Source of the DNA: Mycolicibacterium gilvum
GTDB taxonomy: Bacteria; Actinomycetota; Actinomycetes; Mycobacteriales; Mycobacteriaceae
Length of the DNA: 64,000 nucleotides
NCBI RefSeq assembly: GCF_900454025.1
Contig: NZ_UGQM01000001.1
Location: forward strand, 496,001 to 560,000
Direction of reading: 5' to 3'
In this document: positions 8,888 to 16,960 of the stretch, in pieces
Position numbering within the stretch: the first letter of the stretch is position 1
Layout: every line of letters begins with the position of its first letter
Made by a program: the position numbers and the translations under genes
The notes under the pieces: model-generated
The model's database searches: none
Seen by the model: only the letters and a program-made list of their open reading frames with translations
What the model was told of the DNA's origin: nothing

Positions 8888-8951
8888 TTGACGCTATTTA
8901 TTGGAGACGACTGGGCTGAAGACCACCACGACATTCATCTGGTGGACGCCG
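8888..8951 (+). pseudogene. IS110-family transposase N-terminus, cut by the IS256 element
   Basis: From TTG 8888, with GGGAGGCG upstream as ribosome binding site, the frame reads TLFIGDDWAEDHHDIHLVDA. This matches the DEDD-domain start of many actinobacterial IS110 transposases (GxDWAxxxH). The frame runs into the IS256-family left end at 8953 after 21 codons. The remainder of this transposase was not found to the right of the composite, so more than a simple insertion took place. Confidence 0.65.
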
Positions 8952-9006
8952 AGAGCCTGTCACGAATTTTGTGTAAGTCAGAGGTGATTTGACTACGAAT
9001 TGTATT

Positions 9007-9467
9007 CTAACACAACGGAAGTCGCCCTGGAAACAGCTTGGCGAGTGTGTTCAATGCCACAGTCCAGTTGTATGTTCCGGTGCCCGAGAACCCTCCTCTC
9101 TCGCTGGAGATGTTGCGCAGCCCGAGGTACAGCAACTTCATCGCGGCGTCCTTGTCGGGGAAATGGCCGCGGTTCTTGGTGATCTTGCGCAGTTGGAAGT
9201 TGATCGATTCGATCGCGTTGGTGGTGTAGACGATCTTGCGCAGCTCGACCGGATAATCCAGGAACGGCACGAACTCGGGCCAGGCGTTGCGCCACACGTC
9301 GATCGCGCCCGGGTACTGGGCGCCGTAGGCGGTGTCGAAGTCCTTGAGCGCGAGCTCTGCGGCCTCCACGGTCGGCGCGCTGTAGATCGCGCGCATCGAT
9401 GTCGCGACCTTCTTGCGGTCTTTGTAGGACACGAACCGCATCGCGTTGCGGATCACGTGCACCACGC
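9007..9467 (-). pseudogene. IS256-family transposase, C-terminal part
   Basis: From the IS110 junction the frame reads CVVHVIRNAMRFVSYKDRKK and continues to IVYTTNAIESINFQLRKITKNRGHFP, the typical IS256 C-terminus, which includes the catalytic Glu in NAIESIN. It ends at 9007. It joins the fragment at 11026-11849 in frame once the IS110 is removed (PETVVQT + CVVHVIRN), so the host transposase was intact before that insertion. Confidence 0.85.
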
Positions 9468-9559
9468 AGACTCCCGCTGTCAACCTTCTGATTCCGGACG
9501 CGTTCGTTCGCGCTGCAGCGATTGTTTGCTGCCTGCAGCGGGACGCTTCTGTAAACCAG

Positions 9560-10819
9560 TTAGGCCGCGGTCGGGCGGTGATGAACTGCCGGGTCGTAAG
9601 CGGTGTGGTCTTGCCAGCAGCGCCACAGGATCCGCACCCAACGAGCACCGAGACCGCGTAACGCTCGATGGTGGGCATGGCCGGCAGCACGGGCCTGCTG
9701 GTAAATCTCGGCCGACCACGGATCTTCACGGGTGGCGACGAACATCCACCAGTCAATGGCGTGCCGCATGCGGCGGTTAGCGGCGTAACGGAACCGAACC
9801 TGCCGTGTGCGCCCGGAGGCCTTGGTAACTGGCGCCAAACCGGTGTCGGCCAGCAGCGACGACGGCGAGGGAAACCGGGTGCGCTCTTCACCCATCTCCG
9901 AGATCAGCACTGCGGCGGTGACGGGTCCGATACCGGGGAAGCTGGTGAAGATGTGGGTGTCGGGGTGAGCGTCGAGTAGTTCACGTAGACGCTTGTCGTG
10001 GCCTCGTAAGTGGGTGTTGAGCAAGGCGAGTTGTTCGGTGAATGCTTTCGCCGCCACCGCTTTACCGGCCACAGTGCCTTCGCTAGCGGACAAAAGGTGC
10101 GGCTGCATGCGCTCGATGAGCGCTTCGGGCTTCTGGCGGCCGCTATAGCCGTGACGGCCGGTGAATCCACCCATCCGCGTCGCGGTGATCCTGCCCGCTT
10201 GCGCGGGCGTGGGATAGGTCTGGATGAAGGCCAGGGTGATGTCACGGTCCAGTGAGGAGAACAGGTGCAATGGCGCGGGATGGTAGGCCTCCAAGATCGA
10301 ACGCAGCCGGTTTTCGGTGTCGACCTGCATGTCGAGGATGCGTTGACGGTCGCGACTGATCGCGGTCAGCTCGGCAAGGACCGGCGACGGGGTGGCTAAC
10401 GGCCGCCACTGGGCATGCTGGTGACGCAACGTGTCGGCCAGCACGTAGGCGTCGAACTCGTCGGATTTTGCTGCCGCCATCCGATACCGTTCACGGGCCC
10501 GAGCCGAGATCTTCGGTGATACGCAATAGATTTCAGCTTCGCATTGCTGTTGGAGATGTTCGACAAGCAAGCCCTCGGCGCGTTCGATAGCGATGAGCAC
10601 TGAGCCGGCCAACGAAGCGATCACCTCGACCAGGGCCATCAGACCGTCGACGGTGTGCGCGATTTTGCGGCTGAGGAGCTGTTGGCCGTCGTCGTCGAGG
10701 ACGCAGAGGTGATGGGAGCGTCCGCCCCAATCGATGCCGCACCAGAAACGTTTCCCACCGTCCGGACTATCCTGAATCACTGCAGTCAGATCCCTTCGAT
10801 CCGAAAGTTCACGCTGCAA
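9560..10819 (-). CDS. IS110-family transposase (DEDD recombinase)
   Basis: A 419-aa protein starting at TTG 10819. The N-terminal RuvC-like DEDD domain shows D30 (CGIDWGG), E79 (IAIERAEG), D120 and D123 (KSDEFDAYV). The C-terminal Tnp_20 domain shows FTSFPGIGPVTAA and LADTGLAPVTKASG, the segment that carries the catalytic Ser in this family. It catalyses bridge-RNA-guided, dinucleotide-core transposition. The non-coding region lies upstream of the gene, which places it in the IS110 group rather than the IS1111 group. The reading frame is intact. Confidence 0.92.
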   Translation of the reverse strand: MQRELSDRRDLTAVIQDSPDGGKRFWCGIDWGGRSHHLCVLDDDGQQLLSRKIAHTVDGLMALVEVIASLAGSVLIAIERAEGLLVEHLQQQCEAEIYCVSPKISARARERYRMAAAKSDEFDAYVLADTLRHQHAQWRPLATPSPVLAELTAISRDRQRILDMQVDTENRLRSILEAYHPAPLHLFSSLDRDITLAFIQTYPTPAQAGRITATRMGGFTGRHGYSGRQKPEALIERMQPHLLSASEGTVAGKAVAAKAFTEQLALLNTHLRGHDKRLRELLDAHPDTHIFTSFPGIGPVTAAVLISEMGEERTRFPSPSSLLADTGLAPVTKASGRTRQVRFRYAANRRMRHAIDWWMFVATREDPWSAEIYQQARAAGHAHHRALRGLGARWVRILWRCWQDHTAYDPAVHHRPTAA

Positions 10820-11025
10820 TGACGGGGCGTGCCCGGAACCTCATCTCGGCACTCACCGCTGATACCGGTGGTGCTGCTCTCGCTGGCCGGTCCATGCCCC
10901 GCAGCCACCACGGGCGGACGGGTCTGCATGTGGACCTCGAAGGTGACGCGTTTGCACAGGTCCTGCCCGTGGTGGTGCAGGTGAACGCCGAGACCATCCC
11001 GGCTCGTCCATTGTTAATAGATGAG
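10820..11025 (-). ncRNA. Candidate bridge RNA of the IS110 element
   Basis: This 206-nt region between the left end and the transposase has no ORF. Read 11025 to 10820 it contains TGCAGACC (10921-10928), identical to the left target flank plus the first core base. It then has CCAGCGAGAGC (10876-10886), which matches 8 of 9 bases of the element's right end (CAGCGGGAG), and AGATGAG (10840-10846), complementary to the left end CTCATCT. The order target guide, left-donor guide, right-donor guide agrees with the IS621 bridge-RNA model. A right-target guide was not convincingly found. Confidence 0.6.
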
Positions 11026-11849
11026 GTCTGCACCACGGTCTCGGGGTAGATCGAGCGGATCGCGTCGGGCAGCCCGGTCAGCCCGTCGCAGCAGGCGATC
11101 AGGATGTCGCGCACCCCGCGGTTGCGCAGATCGATCACGACTTTCTGCCAGAACTTCGCCCCCTCGGAGTCTTGGATCCAGACCCCCAGGGCGTGTTTGC
11201 GGCCGTCGAGATCCACGCCGATGGCCAGATAGGCCACCTTGGTGGTGACGACCCCGTTGTCTTTGATGCGCAGCCGCAGCCCGTCGATGTAGAGGATCGG
11301 ATAGACCTCGTCGAGCGGGCGCGATTGCCAGGCCTTGATCTCATCGACCACCACCTCGGTGATGTTGGAGATCAGCTCTCGCGACACCGACGCGCCGTAC
11401 ACCTCCTCGAGATGTGCTTCGATGTCGCGGGTGGTCATGCCGCGCGAGTACAGCGACAACACCACCGAGTTGAGGTTGCCCAGCCGGCGGACCTTTTTGG
11501 GCACGATCGCCGGCTCGAACGAGCCGTTACGATCACGCGGCACCGCGATGGCCACCGGGCCGTTGACCGTGGACACCGTCTTCGGTGTCGTGCCGTTGCG
11601 GGAATTGCCGCTGCCGCGCCCGGCCGGGTCACCGGCCTCGTATCCCAAGTGGTGGGTCAGTTCCGAATCCAACGCCCGTTCCAGCACCGCCTTGGTCAAC
11701 TCGTTGAGCAAACCATCGGCGCCATCAATCGGGGTTCCCGACTTCACCGCATCCTTGATCAACGAATCCAGCGTCTCAGCCGAAAACGTCTCCGCCAGTT
11801 GCCGAGCCGCCGACTTTCCCGAACCCGACGACGCTATGGCCTTGGTCAC
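11026..11849 (-). pseudogene. IS256-family transposase, N-terminal part
   Basis: The first 274 codons, from ATG 11849: MTKAIASSGSGKSAARQLAE, then LLNELTKAVLERALDSELTHHLGYE and GVWIQDSEGAKFWQKVVIDLRNRGV. The DDE-domain blocks YIDGLRLRI and LIACCDGLTGLPDAI are present. The reading continues into the IS110 end, so the product would be non-functional. Ribosome binding site and left inverted repeat lie just upstream (11850-11927). Confidence 0.88.
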
Positions 11850-11927
11850 AAATCACTCCTTCTGTCCGCCCGAACGGCGGTCCGATCTTGGACCACCCCG
11901 GACTTACACAGATGGAATGACACGCCC

Positions 11928-12474
11928 CGGTGGTGTTCGAGCAGCCCCTTATGACCCCTGCGACCCCGAAATCCCGACAACCGCATATGGTAACGAATTG
12001 ATAACGCATACGCGCGTATGCGCCGCATATGTTCGCTAGATGCTTGACAAGGGGATTACGCTCGGGATCTCGGAGCTTGCGTAGAGGAATCCCGAGCGAC
12101 ACCCCTAGTGCAATTAGCTCGACAACTATTCGCCAACCGCATCACCGCATATGCGGCGCACACGACCTGGGCGAATACCTCCCGCGCCCGCACGTACCGC
12201 ACCAGCGCGTCCTCACGTGCGATTCCGCCGGCCCGGCGCCGCATCTTCTGGGCATCCCCAGCAATGCACAGCGACGTTCGGTCCGCCGCGCACACCACTT
12301 CCCTGACAACCCAGTTGTCAACCACAAAAGGCCACGTCACCGACTCCTACTGTGACCCAGATCACTTGCTTTTCGCGGCGTTGACAATGCCGCGGCCAAC
12401 TCCTGTGCAAACCCCCGCAACAACCCCCGCGGATTCCATGAACGCGTCACCAACCCGCGACGCCAAGGAATTCG
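11928..12474. promoter_or_regulatory. Non-coding region with palindromes, upstream of the HTH-cutinase genes
   Basis: No convincing gene. It contains a perfect 16-bp palindrome, GCATACGCGCGTATGC, at 12007-12022 and a perfect 12-bp palindrome, CCGCATATGCGG, at 12145-12156. The motif CCGCATATG occurs three times, near 11982, 12025 and 12145. TTGACA at 12383-12388 could be a -35 box for the gene at 12475. The density of symmetric sites suggests operators or a plasmid partition/replication remnant. Confidence 0.4.
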
Positions 12475-13191
12475 ATGAACACCTGGGACCACCTCGCCGA
12501 GCAGGCCCACCGCCTCCTCACCCGGCCGAGCCGCGGCGACCTCACCCCCTCTGTGACCCTCGTCCAATCACTGCACAAGCAGCCGCCGCCCTCGCCGGCC
12601 GCGATCTGCGCGCACCTGGAGACCGCCTCCGCCGCCCTACCTCAGATCGCCCGCTATGCCCGCAGCGGTGACCGCCATGCCCTCCTGATGGCCGCAGTCC
12701 TCATGCGCCACCCGCTGCGACGCATCGCCGACATGGCCGACCCCGACGGTTACCGCTCCAGCGACCGTGACGCCCGCGACAACGACACCTTGCGCATCTT
12801 CTTCGAGATCATCCGCACCGCGGGGGACCCCCAGCTGCTCAACTCGCGCTACCTCTACGGCCAGACCCTCAAGCGCGTCCTCAAAGCCCGGCCCGCCGCC
12901 GAATCACCGGCAGTCGCCGTGCGCGTCGATCCCCACTCAGTCGTCCTCGACAGGGCCGATCTGGGCAACGACTACGACCACACCTCCACCCTGCTGCAGC
13001 AGGCTCGCGACCGCCGCATCATCACCGCCCTGGAGCACGACACGCTGCGCGCTCTCTACCTCACCTCCGACGTCTTCAGCCCCTCCACCGCAGCCCGCGT
13101 CCTGGGCGCCAACGTCAGCGCTGTCGAACGCCGCGCCCAGCGCGCGATCCGCAAGCTGTGCACCTTCTACGACGGTGCGGTCGCCGCATGA
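12475..13191 (+). CDS. Sigma-70 region-4-like HTH protein
   Basis: A 238-aa protein starting at ATG 12475 after AAGGAA. The C-terminal part (LRALYLTSDVFSPSTAARVLGANVSAVERRAQRAIRKLC) has the spacing of a sigma region 4/LuxR-type helix-turn-helix. The N-terminal 150 residues are helical with no family I recognise. The stop overlaps the next start (ATGA), so it is translationally coupled to the cutinase gene. A role as regulator of this accessory operon is inference. Confidence 0.65.
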   Translation: MNTWDHLAEQAHRLLTRPSRGDLTPSVTLVQSLHKQPPPSPAAICAHLETASAALPQIARYARSGDRHALLMAAVLMRHPLRRIADMADPDGYRSSDRDARDNDTLRIFFEIIRTAGDPQLLNSRYLYGQTLKRVLKARPAAESPAVAVRVDPHSVVLDRADLGNDYDHTSTLLQQARDRRIITALEHDTLRALYLTSDVFSPSTAARVLGANVSAVERRAQRAIRKLCTFYDGAVAA

Positions 13192-14552
13192 TCCGCACCC
13201 GCCGCCTCACCGCACTGGCGCTCGCACCCGCCGTCAGCGTCGCCCTGCTGCTGAACACCGCACCTACGGCACTGGCCGCCAACTGCCCCGCCGTGGAAGC
13301 CATCGCCGTCCCTGGCACCACGCAGACCAACCCGAAGGCCGACCCGGACAAGCCCGTGGGCGTCCTCGGCAACATCCTGGAGCCGCTCCGTAAGAACGCC
13401 CCCGTACGAATGGTCACCTACTACACGCCCTACCCCGCGACCATCGTCGGCGGCACCGACGGCGGCGGATACCGCGCCTCCAAGAACGCCGGCATCGACG
13501 CCACCAATGCTCGGCTGAAAGCCGTCGCGAACGCCTGCCCGAACACCGTGTTCATCCTCACCGGCTACAGCCAAGGCGCCGACGTCGCCGGTGACGTCGC
13601 CGCCGCCATCGGGCACAACCGCGGCGTCATCCCCGCCAACAAACTGCTCGGCGTAGCCCTGGTCGCCGACCCGTCCCAGGCCCCAGTCGGACAACCCACC
13701 ATCGGCCTGCGCGATCCAGGCATGGGCTTCGCCGGCGTCCGCTCGGGAGGGTTTGGGTCACTGCTGCAGCGCAACGGGCTGCTCTCTGTCTGCGCCCCCC
13801 GGGACTACTACTGCAACCTGCCCCAGGGTGACCTCGTGATGCGCATGATCGGTCACCTCGGCTCTCAGCTCGACGCCGCCGACCCCTCCGGCTCCGCCCA
13901 GAAGCTCGCCACCATCTTCATGGGAGGCCTCATCGCGCCCGCCGCCGCCGCCATCAACCAGATCCTGCAGCTGGTCAACGATCCCAACCTGATCCCCAAC
14001 CTGATGAGCCGCGGCGTCGCCTTCGCCAAGGCCCTCGCCCAGCAGCTGTTCTACCTGGCCGGCCCCCAAGTCGCCGGCGCTGCCACCAACCTCGTCAACG
14101 CCGTCACCAACGTCATCAACCTGGTGACCTCCCGTGCGTGGGCGGCCATCCCCGCCGCCATCACCACCATCGCCACCACCGCCAGTAGCGTCGGCGCCGC
14201 ACTCGCCCAGATGAAGGACCGCACCACCACCATCAACGTCAGCGGCTTCGGCCCCGTCGGAGCGGGCATCTCCCAGGGGGGCGGCGTCAACATCGGCGAT
14301 CTCGCCACCGCCGTGCTCAACGCCATCAGCGTCGCCACCGGCGGCGTCGGCAGCCAGTCCACCGGAATGTTCGGACCCACCTTCTCCCAGTTCTCCGCTG
14401 CCAACGTCGCTCAGGCCGTCAAGCACTACGCCGAGTTCATCAAGGGTGGGTTTCACGAGAACTACGCCACCACGCCACTGGACAAGGCCGGCCACACCGG
14501 CACTCAGATCGTGCAGCGCTACTTCGTCAACCAGATCAACAAGCTCGTCTGA
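13188..14552 (+). CDS. Secreted cutinase-family serine hydrolase
   Basis: A 454-aa protein. ATG 13188 overlaps the preceding stop and is followed by a clear signal peptide ending near ALAANC. The alpha/beta-hydrolase core shows the nucleophile motif GYSQG at 126-130 (Ser128), Asp206 in CAPRDYYC and His223 in MIGHLG. This gives the Ser-Asp-His order and disulfide cysteines of cutinases. About 200 extra Ala/Val-rich residues follow the catalytic domain, far beyond the usual 200-230 aa of a cutinase. The likely substrate is a lipid or polyester, and the protein acts outside the membrane. Confidence 0.85.
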   Translation: MIRTRRLTALALAPAVSVALLLNTAPTALAANCPAVEAIAVPGTTQTNPKADPDKPVGVLGNILEPLRKNAPVRMVTYYTPYPATIVGGTDGGGYRASKNAGIDATNARLKAVANACPNTVFILTGYSQGADVAGDVAAAIGHNRGVIPANKLLGVALVADPSQAPVGQPTIGLRDPGMGFAGVRSGGFGSLLQRNGLLSVCAPRDYYCNLPQGDLVMRMIGHLGSQLDAADPSGSAQKLATIFMGGLIAPAAAAINQILQLVNDPNLIPNLMSRGVAFAKALAQQLFYLAGPQVAGAATNLVNAVTNVINLVTSRAWAAIPAAITTIATTASSVGAALAQMKDRTTTINVSGFGPVGAGISQGGGVNIGDLATAVLNAISVATGGVGSQSTGMFGPTFSQFSAANVAQAVKHYAEFIKGGFHENYATTPLDKAGHTGTQIVQRYFVNQINKLV

Positions 14553-14601
14553 AAGGCACCGCCCCCATGACCATCGACACCGCACCCCGCGAGCGCTGCT
14601 A

Positions 14602-14922
14602 ATGCAGAAGGGACTCCTGTACATGGACTACGGCTTATGGCTGCTCGCCGACGACACCGGCCGCATCACCCTCACCGGATGGTCGGAGACCGGCAGCGGT
14701 GACGCCGTTTCCGGCGCCCCGGCCCGCACCGACCATTGGCCCGTCTACGACTTGTGCGACGACCGCGAGCAGCTGCCCGACTGCCTGCACGATCTTGGTC
14801 TCGATCTGGCTCCTGGAGCCGACCTCAACGACCTCGACCGGAACTGGGACGTGTACGTCCGTCACCCCGACATTGCCTCCCTGCGTAGCGCTCTCGACGG
14901 CCGGAAGGCCACCGCGAAATGA
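14602..14922 (+). CDS. Hypothetical protein, 106 aa
   Basis: From ATG 14602: acidic, with WLLADDTGRITLTGWSE and YDLCDDREQLPDCLHDLGLDL. An 11-codon ORF at 14568-14603 (MTIDTAPRERC) precedes it, and its TAA overlaps the ATG (TAATG), so it may act as a coupling leader. An alternative start is ATG 14623. It is probably cotranscribed with the cutinase gene, whose stop is 50 bases upstream. No family recognised. Confidence 0.5.
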   Translation: MQKGLLYMDYGLWLLADDTGRITLTGWSETGSGDAVSGAPARTDHWPVYDLCDDREQLPDCLHDLGLDLAPGADLNDLDRNWDVYVRHPDIASLRSALDGRKATAK

Positions 14923-15538
14923 CCGCCCAGATCAGCTGCGCCACCCTGCGCCAGAGGGTGCTCACACACGCTCAGTGAATGCAGCCAAGCTGACCCACTG
15001 ACACTTCTGCGGGGCTCCTCGGGTCCACACACGGTGCTCGGCTGTTCGACCATCGCGTCGCATGCGCCGGCATTCCTCAGGGAGACAGATCGGGACGTGT
15101 GTCTGGGCTCGGCCGCTGGCCCCTCGGCGGGCGGTCGCGGTACCCGCGTACGGGGCGCACCATTGCGCACCACCACCAAGTTCCGGGGCCGGATGGGTAC
15201 GGGCGGGCGGATCGGGTCGACGCCCGGCCTGATGTCGCTTGAACGCCCGTCTGCCGCCGGTGCGCAGGCTGTGCGCCACCGCTCGCCAGGGCGCGCCAAC
15301 GACCCGCGCCACGGCCTCACCAACCCCGGCCGCTGGCGAGGGGGCCGCCCACCTCGGACCGACACGGGCGGTCACAGCGGCCGACCGAACCGAGGGTGTA
15401 CCCAAGGTTGTGCCGCAGGCATCCGGCTGATCCTCGCGCAGCTCGTTCACCCGTGGCCCCGGCGATGAATGCGGCTTCGCAGCTCGCTACCCCCACGCCT
15501 CGGCGCGTCCAACGCCGCCGGCCCTCTCACATCGACTT
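14919..15538 (+). other. Short coupled ORF remnant, then non-coding sequence
   Basis: ATG 14919 overlaps the previous stop and opens a 19-codon frame (MTAQISCATLRQRVLTHAQ) that ends at 14978. This looks like the start of a gene lost to a deletion. From 14979 to 15538 I see only GC-rich sequence with weak, mutually overlapping open frames and no recognisable product. Confidence 0.35.
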
Positions 15539-15577
15539 GTGTACACGGTGTGCTACTGGGAGCTACGCTGTGTACAT
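15539..15577 (+). promoter_or_regulatory. Leaderless promoter and likely operator of the toxin-antitoxin pair
   Basis: The palindrome GTGTACAC (15539-15546) and TGTACA (15571-15576) are spaced 31 bp, about three helical turns, and the second overlaps the antitoxin start. A TACGCT -10-like box at 15564-15569 places transcription start at or very near the ATG at 15576, suggesting a leaderless mRNA. Autorepression by the antitoxin through these sites is inferred from TA biology. Confidence 0.45.
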
Positions 15578-15836
15578 GAAGAGCTACGGTGTCCGTGAAC
15601 TGCGTCAGAATGCAGCCATGGTTCTACGCGAGGTGGCCGCCGGAGAAACCGTCGAGATCACCAACAACGGGCACCCCGTCGCGCAGATGATCCCCGCCGC
15701 TTACGACCCCTGGACCGCGCTCATCGCCAGCAAGGAAGTCACTGCCGCCCGACACAGTGTCACCGACATCCTCAAACGCCCACCCCGCTCGTACCGCCAG
15801 ACCGCCAGTACCGCCGCCCCACGGGACGACCGGTGA
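15576..15836 (+). CDS. Phd/YefM (VapB-type) antitoxin
   Basis: An 86-aa protein starting MKSYGVRELRQNAAMVLREV, the N-terminal DNA-binding fold of Phd/YefM antitoxins. ETVEITNNGHPVAQMIP follows. The C-terminal Arg/Pro-rich tail would bind the toxin. It overlaps the toxin gene by GTGA. The product would repress the operon and neutralise the PIN toxin. Confidence 0.88.
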   Translation: MKSYGVRELRQNAAMVLREVAAGETVEITNNGHPVAQMIPAAYDPWTALIASKEVTAARHSVTDILKRPPRSYRQTASTAAPRDDR

Positions 15837-16237
15837 TCTACCTCGACCCCACCGCCCTCATGAAACTCATTGACGAAGCGCCCGAATCCGCCGCCCTGAC
15901 CGCATACCTCAGCGCGCACACCGACACCCGGTGGATCACCTGCGCGCTGTCACGAGTCGAGCTGCTCCGCGCAGTGGCCGCCCTACCGCCAGAAGCCACC
16001 GGTCACGCGCACCACGTCCTGGCCGGGCTCGACACCGTGGCCGTCACCGAGCGCCTCCTCGACGCCGCCGTGGCGCTGGCCCCCAGCCCCGCACGCACCG
16101 TCGACGCACTGCACATCGCCTCGGCCCTGAGCGCCGGACCACGACTGCGCACCCTCGTCACCTACGACCCCGAACTCGCCGGCGCCGCCGCCGGCCACCA
16201 CATCACCACCGTCAGCCCCGGAGGAGGATCACCGTGA
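15833..16237 (+). CDS. VapC-type PIN-domain ribonuclease toxin
   Basis: A 134-aa protein starting at GTG 15833, overlapping the antitoxin stop. The four PIN acidic residues are visible: D5 (YLDPTAL), E43 (SRVELLR), D91 (TVDALHIAS) and D112 (TYDPEL). PIN toxins are Mg-dependent endoribonucleases that cleave tRNA, rRNA or mRNA. The length is normal, and pairing with the Phd-type antitoxin is typical. Confidence 0.9.
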   Translation: MIYLDPTALMKLIDEAPESAALTAYLSAHTDTRWITCALSRVELLRAVAALPPEATGHAHHVLAGLDTVAVTERLLDAAVALAPSPARTVDALHIASALSAGPRLRTLVTYDPELAGAAAGHHITTVSPGGGSP

Positions 16238-16614
16238 TACGCACCCTGATCATCGCGGCGCTCATGACCGGCGCCGCGACACACTTCCTGCACACCGACC
16301 CCTACGAGGCCTTCGGGTACAGCCTCGTCCTCAGCGTCACGCTGTGGTTCTTCTGGCCCCTGCTGCGCCGTCTCGTGCGCCTGGCGCTCCGCCGTCGCCG
16401 CCGCCACAGGGCTCCCGCCCGCACACCCAAGACGGCTTCGCCGCAGCTGACTCAGGTGAACCACTACCACTTCTACGGCCACGTACCCGCGGCAGCACAG
16501 CCGATGCCGCGACCCGACTACAGCCGCCCGGCCCTGCCGGTGCGCACCGAGGGCCAGAAGGCCCACGACGCGATCTACGACATCATCGACATGAACGACG
16601 ACACGACACGATGA
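16234..16614 (+). CDS. Small membrane protein, 126 aa
   Basis: GTG 16234 overlaps the toxin stop and follows a strong GGAGGAGG site. The first 50 residues contain two hydrophobic segments (TLIIAALMTGAATHFL; YSLVLSVTLWFFWPLLRRL). A basic stretch (RRRRRHRAPAR) and a soluble tail follow, with NHYHFYGHV and GQKAHDAIYDIIDM. Its chain of overlaps with neighbours suggests one transcript from the antitoxin through the next gene. This arrangement is typical of plasmid conjugation regions. Family not recognised. Confidence 0.6.
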   Translation: MIRTLIIAALMTGAATHFLHTDPYEAFGYSLVLSVTLWFFWPLLRRLVRLALRRRRRHRAPARTPKTASPQLTQVNHYHFYGHVPAAAQPMPRPDYSRPALPVRTEGQKAHDAIYDIIDMNDDTTR

Positions 16615-16960
16615 GCATGGGCACAGACAACGACGACAACGATCTGCCGATCGACCGCAGCTGGGACAACCGGCGCCTGATCCTGGCGTCGCTGGCCCCA
16701 CGCTCAGCCACGCGCCCGGCCCGCCGCAGCACACCCGCTGACGGTGACAGCGCCCCTCAGGCCGACCCGGACGGAACCCGCAAATCCGGTCTTCTCAGCC
16801 GCGGAATGCGGGCCTCCGACCGTGCCGTGACCGCCGGCGGACGTGCCTTCAACAACCGGGTACCGCGGGAGAACCGCGCCCGCGTGGCCATCATTGCCTC
16901 GGCTGCGACCGCCCGCGCCAAGGCTGTCAAGTCGTTGCGGGAGGGCACGTTGACGGACGC
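16611..16960 (+). pseudogene. Hypothetical protein truncated at a deletion junction
   Basis: From ATG 16611 (overlapping the previous stop) the frame reads MSMGTDNDDNDLPIDRSWDN and then Arg/Ala-rich helical sequence to [12 protein letters not shown]. Near 16955-16965 it joins sequence whose other frame encodes a relaxase C-terminus. Beyond that point this frame is out-of-frame noise until a stop at 17174. The 3' part of this gene is lost. Confidence 0.5.

Larger units (their letters stand above)
9468..11025 (-). mobile_element. IS110-family element inserted in the IS256 transposase
   Basis: On the minus strand the left junction reads GCAGAC-CT-CATCTATT and the right junction GCGGGAGT-CT-GCGTGG. 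The restored target is GCAGACCTGCGTGG, so one CT dinucleotide serves as core, as in bridge-RNA-guided IS110 elements. There is no target duplication beyond the core, which is typical for the family. Length is about 1.56 kb, with one transposase and a roughly 206-nt non-coding left end. Confidence 0.88.
8953..11927 (-). mobile_element. IS256-family element carrying a nested IS110 element, copy 1
   Basis: The ends form an imperfect inverted repeat: GAGCCTGTCA... at 8953 and, on the other strand, GGGCGTGTCA... at 11927, both leading into TGTGTAAGTC. The IS256-type transposase is read leftward and is split by an IS110 element at 9468-11025. An almost identical copy occupies 60694-63668 in the same orientation; the only difference I noticed is c/g at 9011/60752. 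No 8-bp target duplication flanks either copy, so flanks were probably rearranged after insertion. Confidence 0.85.

Noticed and set aside
10960..10985. GTGGTGCA segment as right-target guide of the bridge RNA
   Set aside because: It matches the target palindrome partly but lies on the wrong side of the left-target guide for the IS621 order; left unassigned.
8945..11935. 8-bp target duplications for the IS256 composite
   Set aside because: Flanks of both copies were compared (gacgccga/cggtggtg and gccgcgaa/tcagccgt) and do not match, also not crosswise.
12056..12340. 94-codon minus-strand frame upstream of the HTH gene
   Set aside because: Covers palindromic, low-similarity sequence; no recognisable product.
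14962..15450. 162-codon minus-strand frame in the gap after the cutinase operon
   Set aside because: Arg/Pro/Ala-rich shadow-like sequence without motif or ribosome site.
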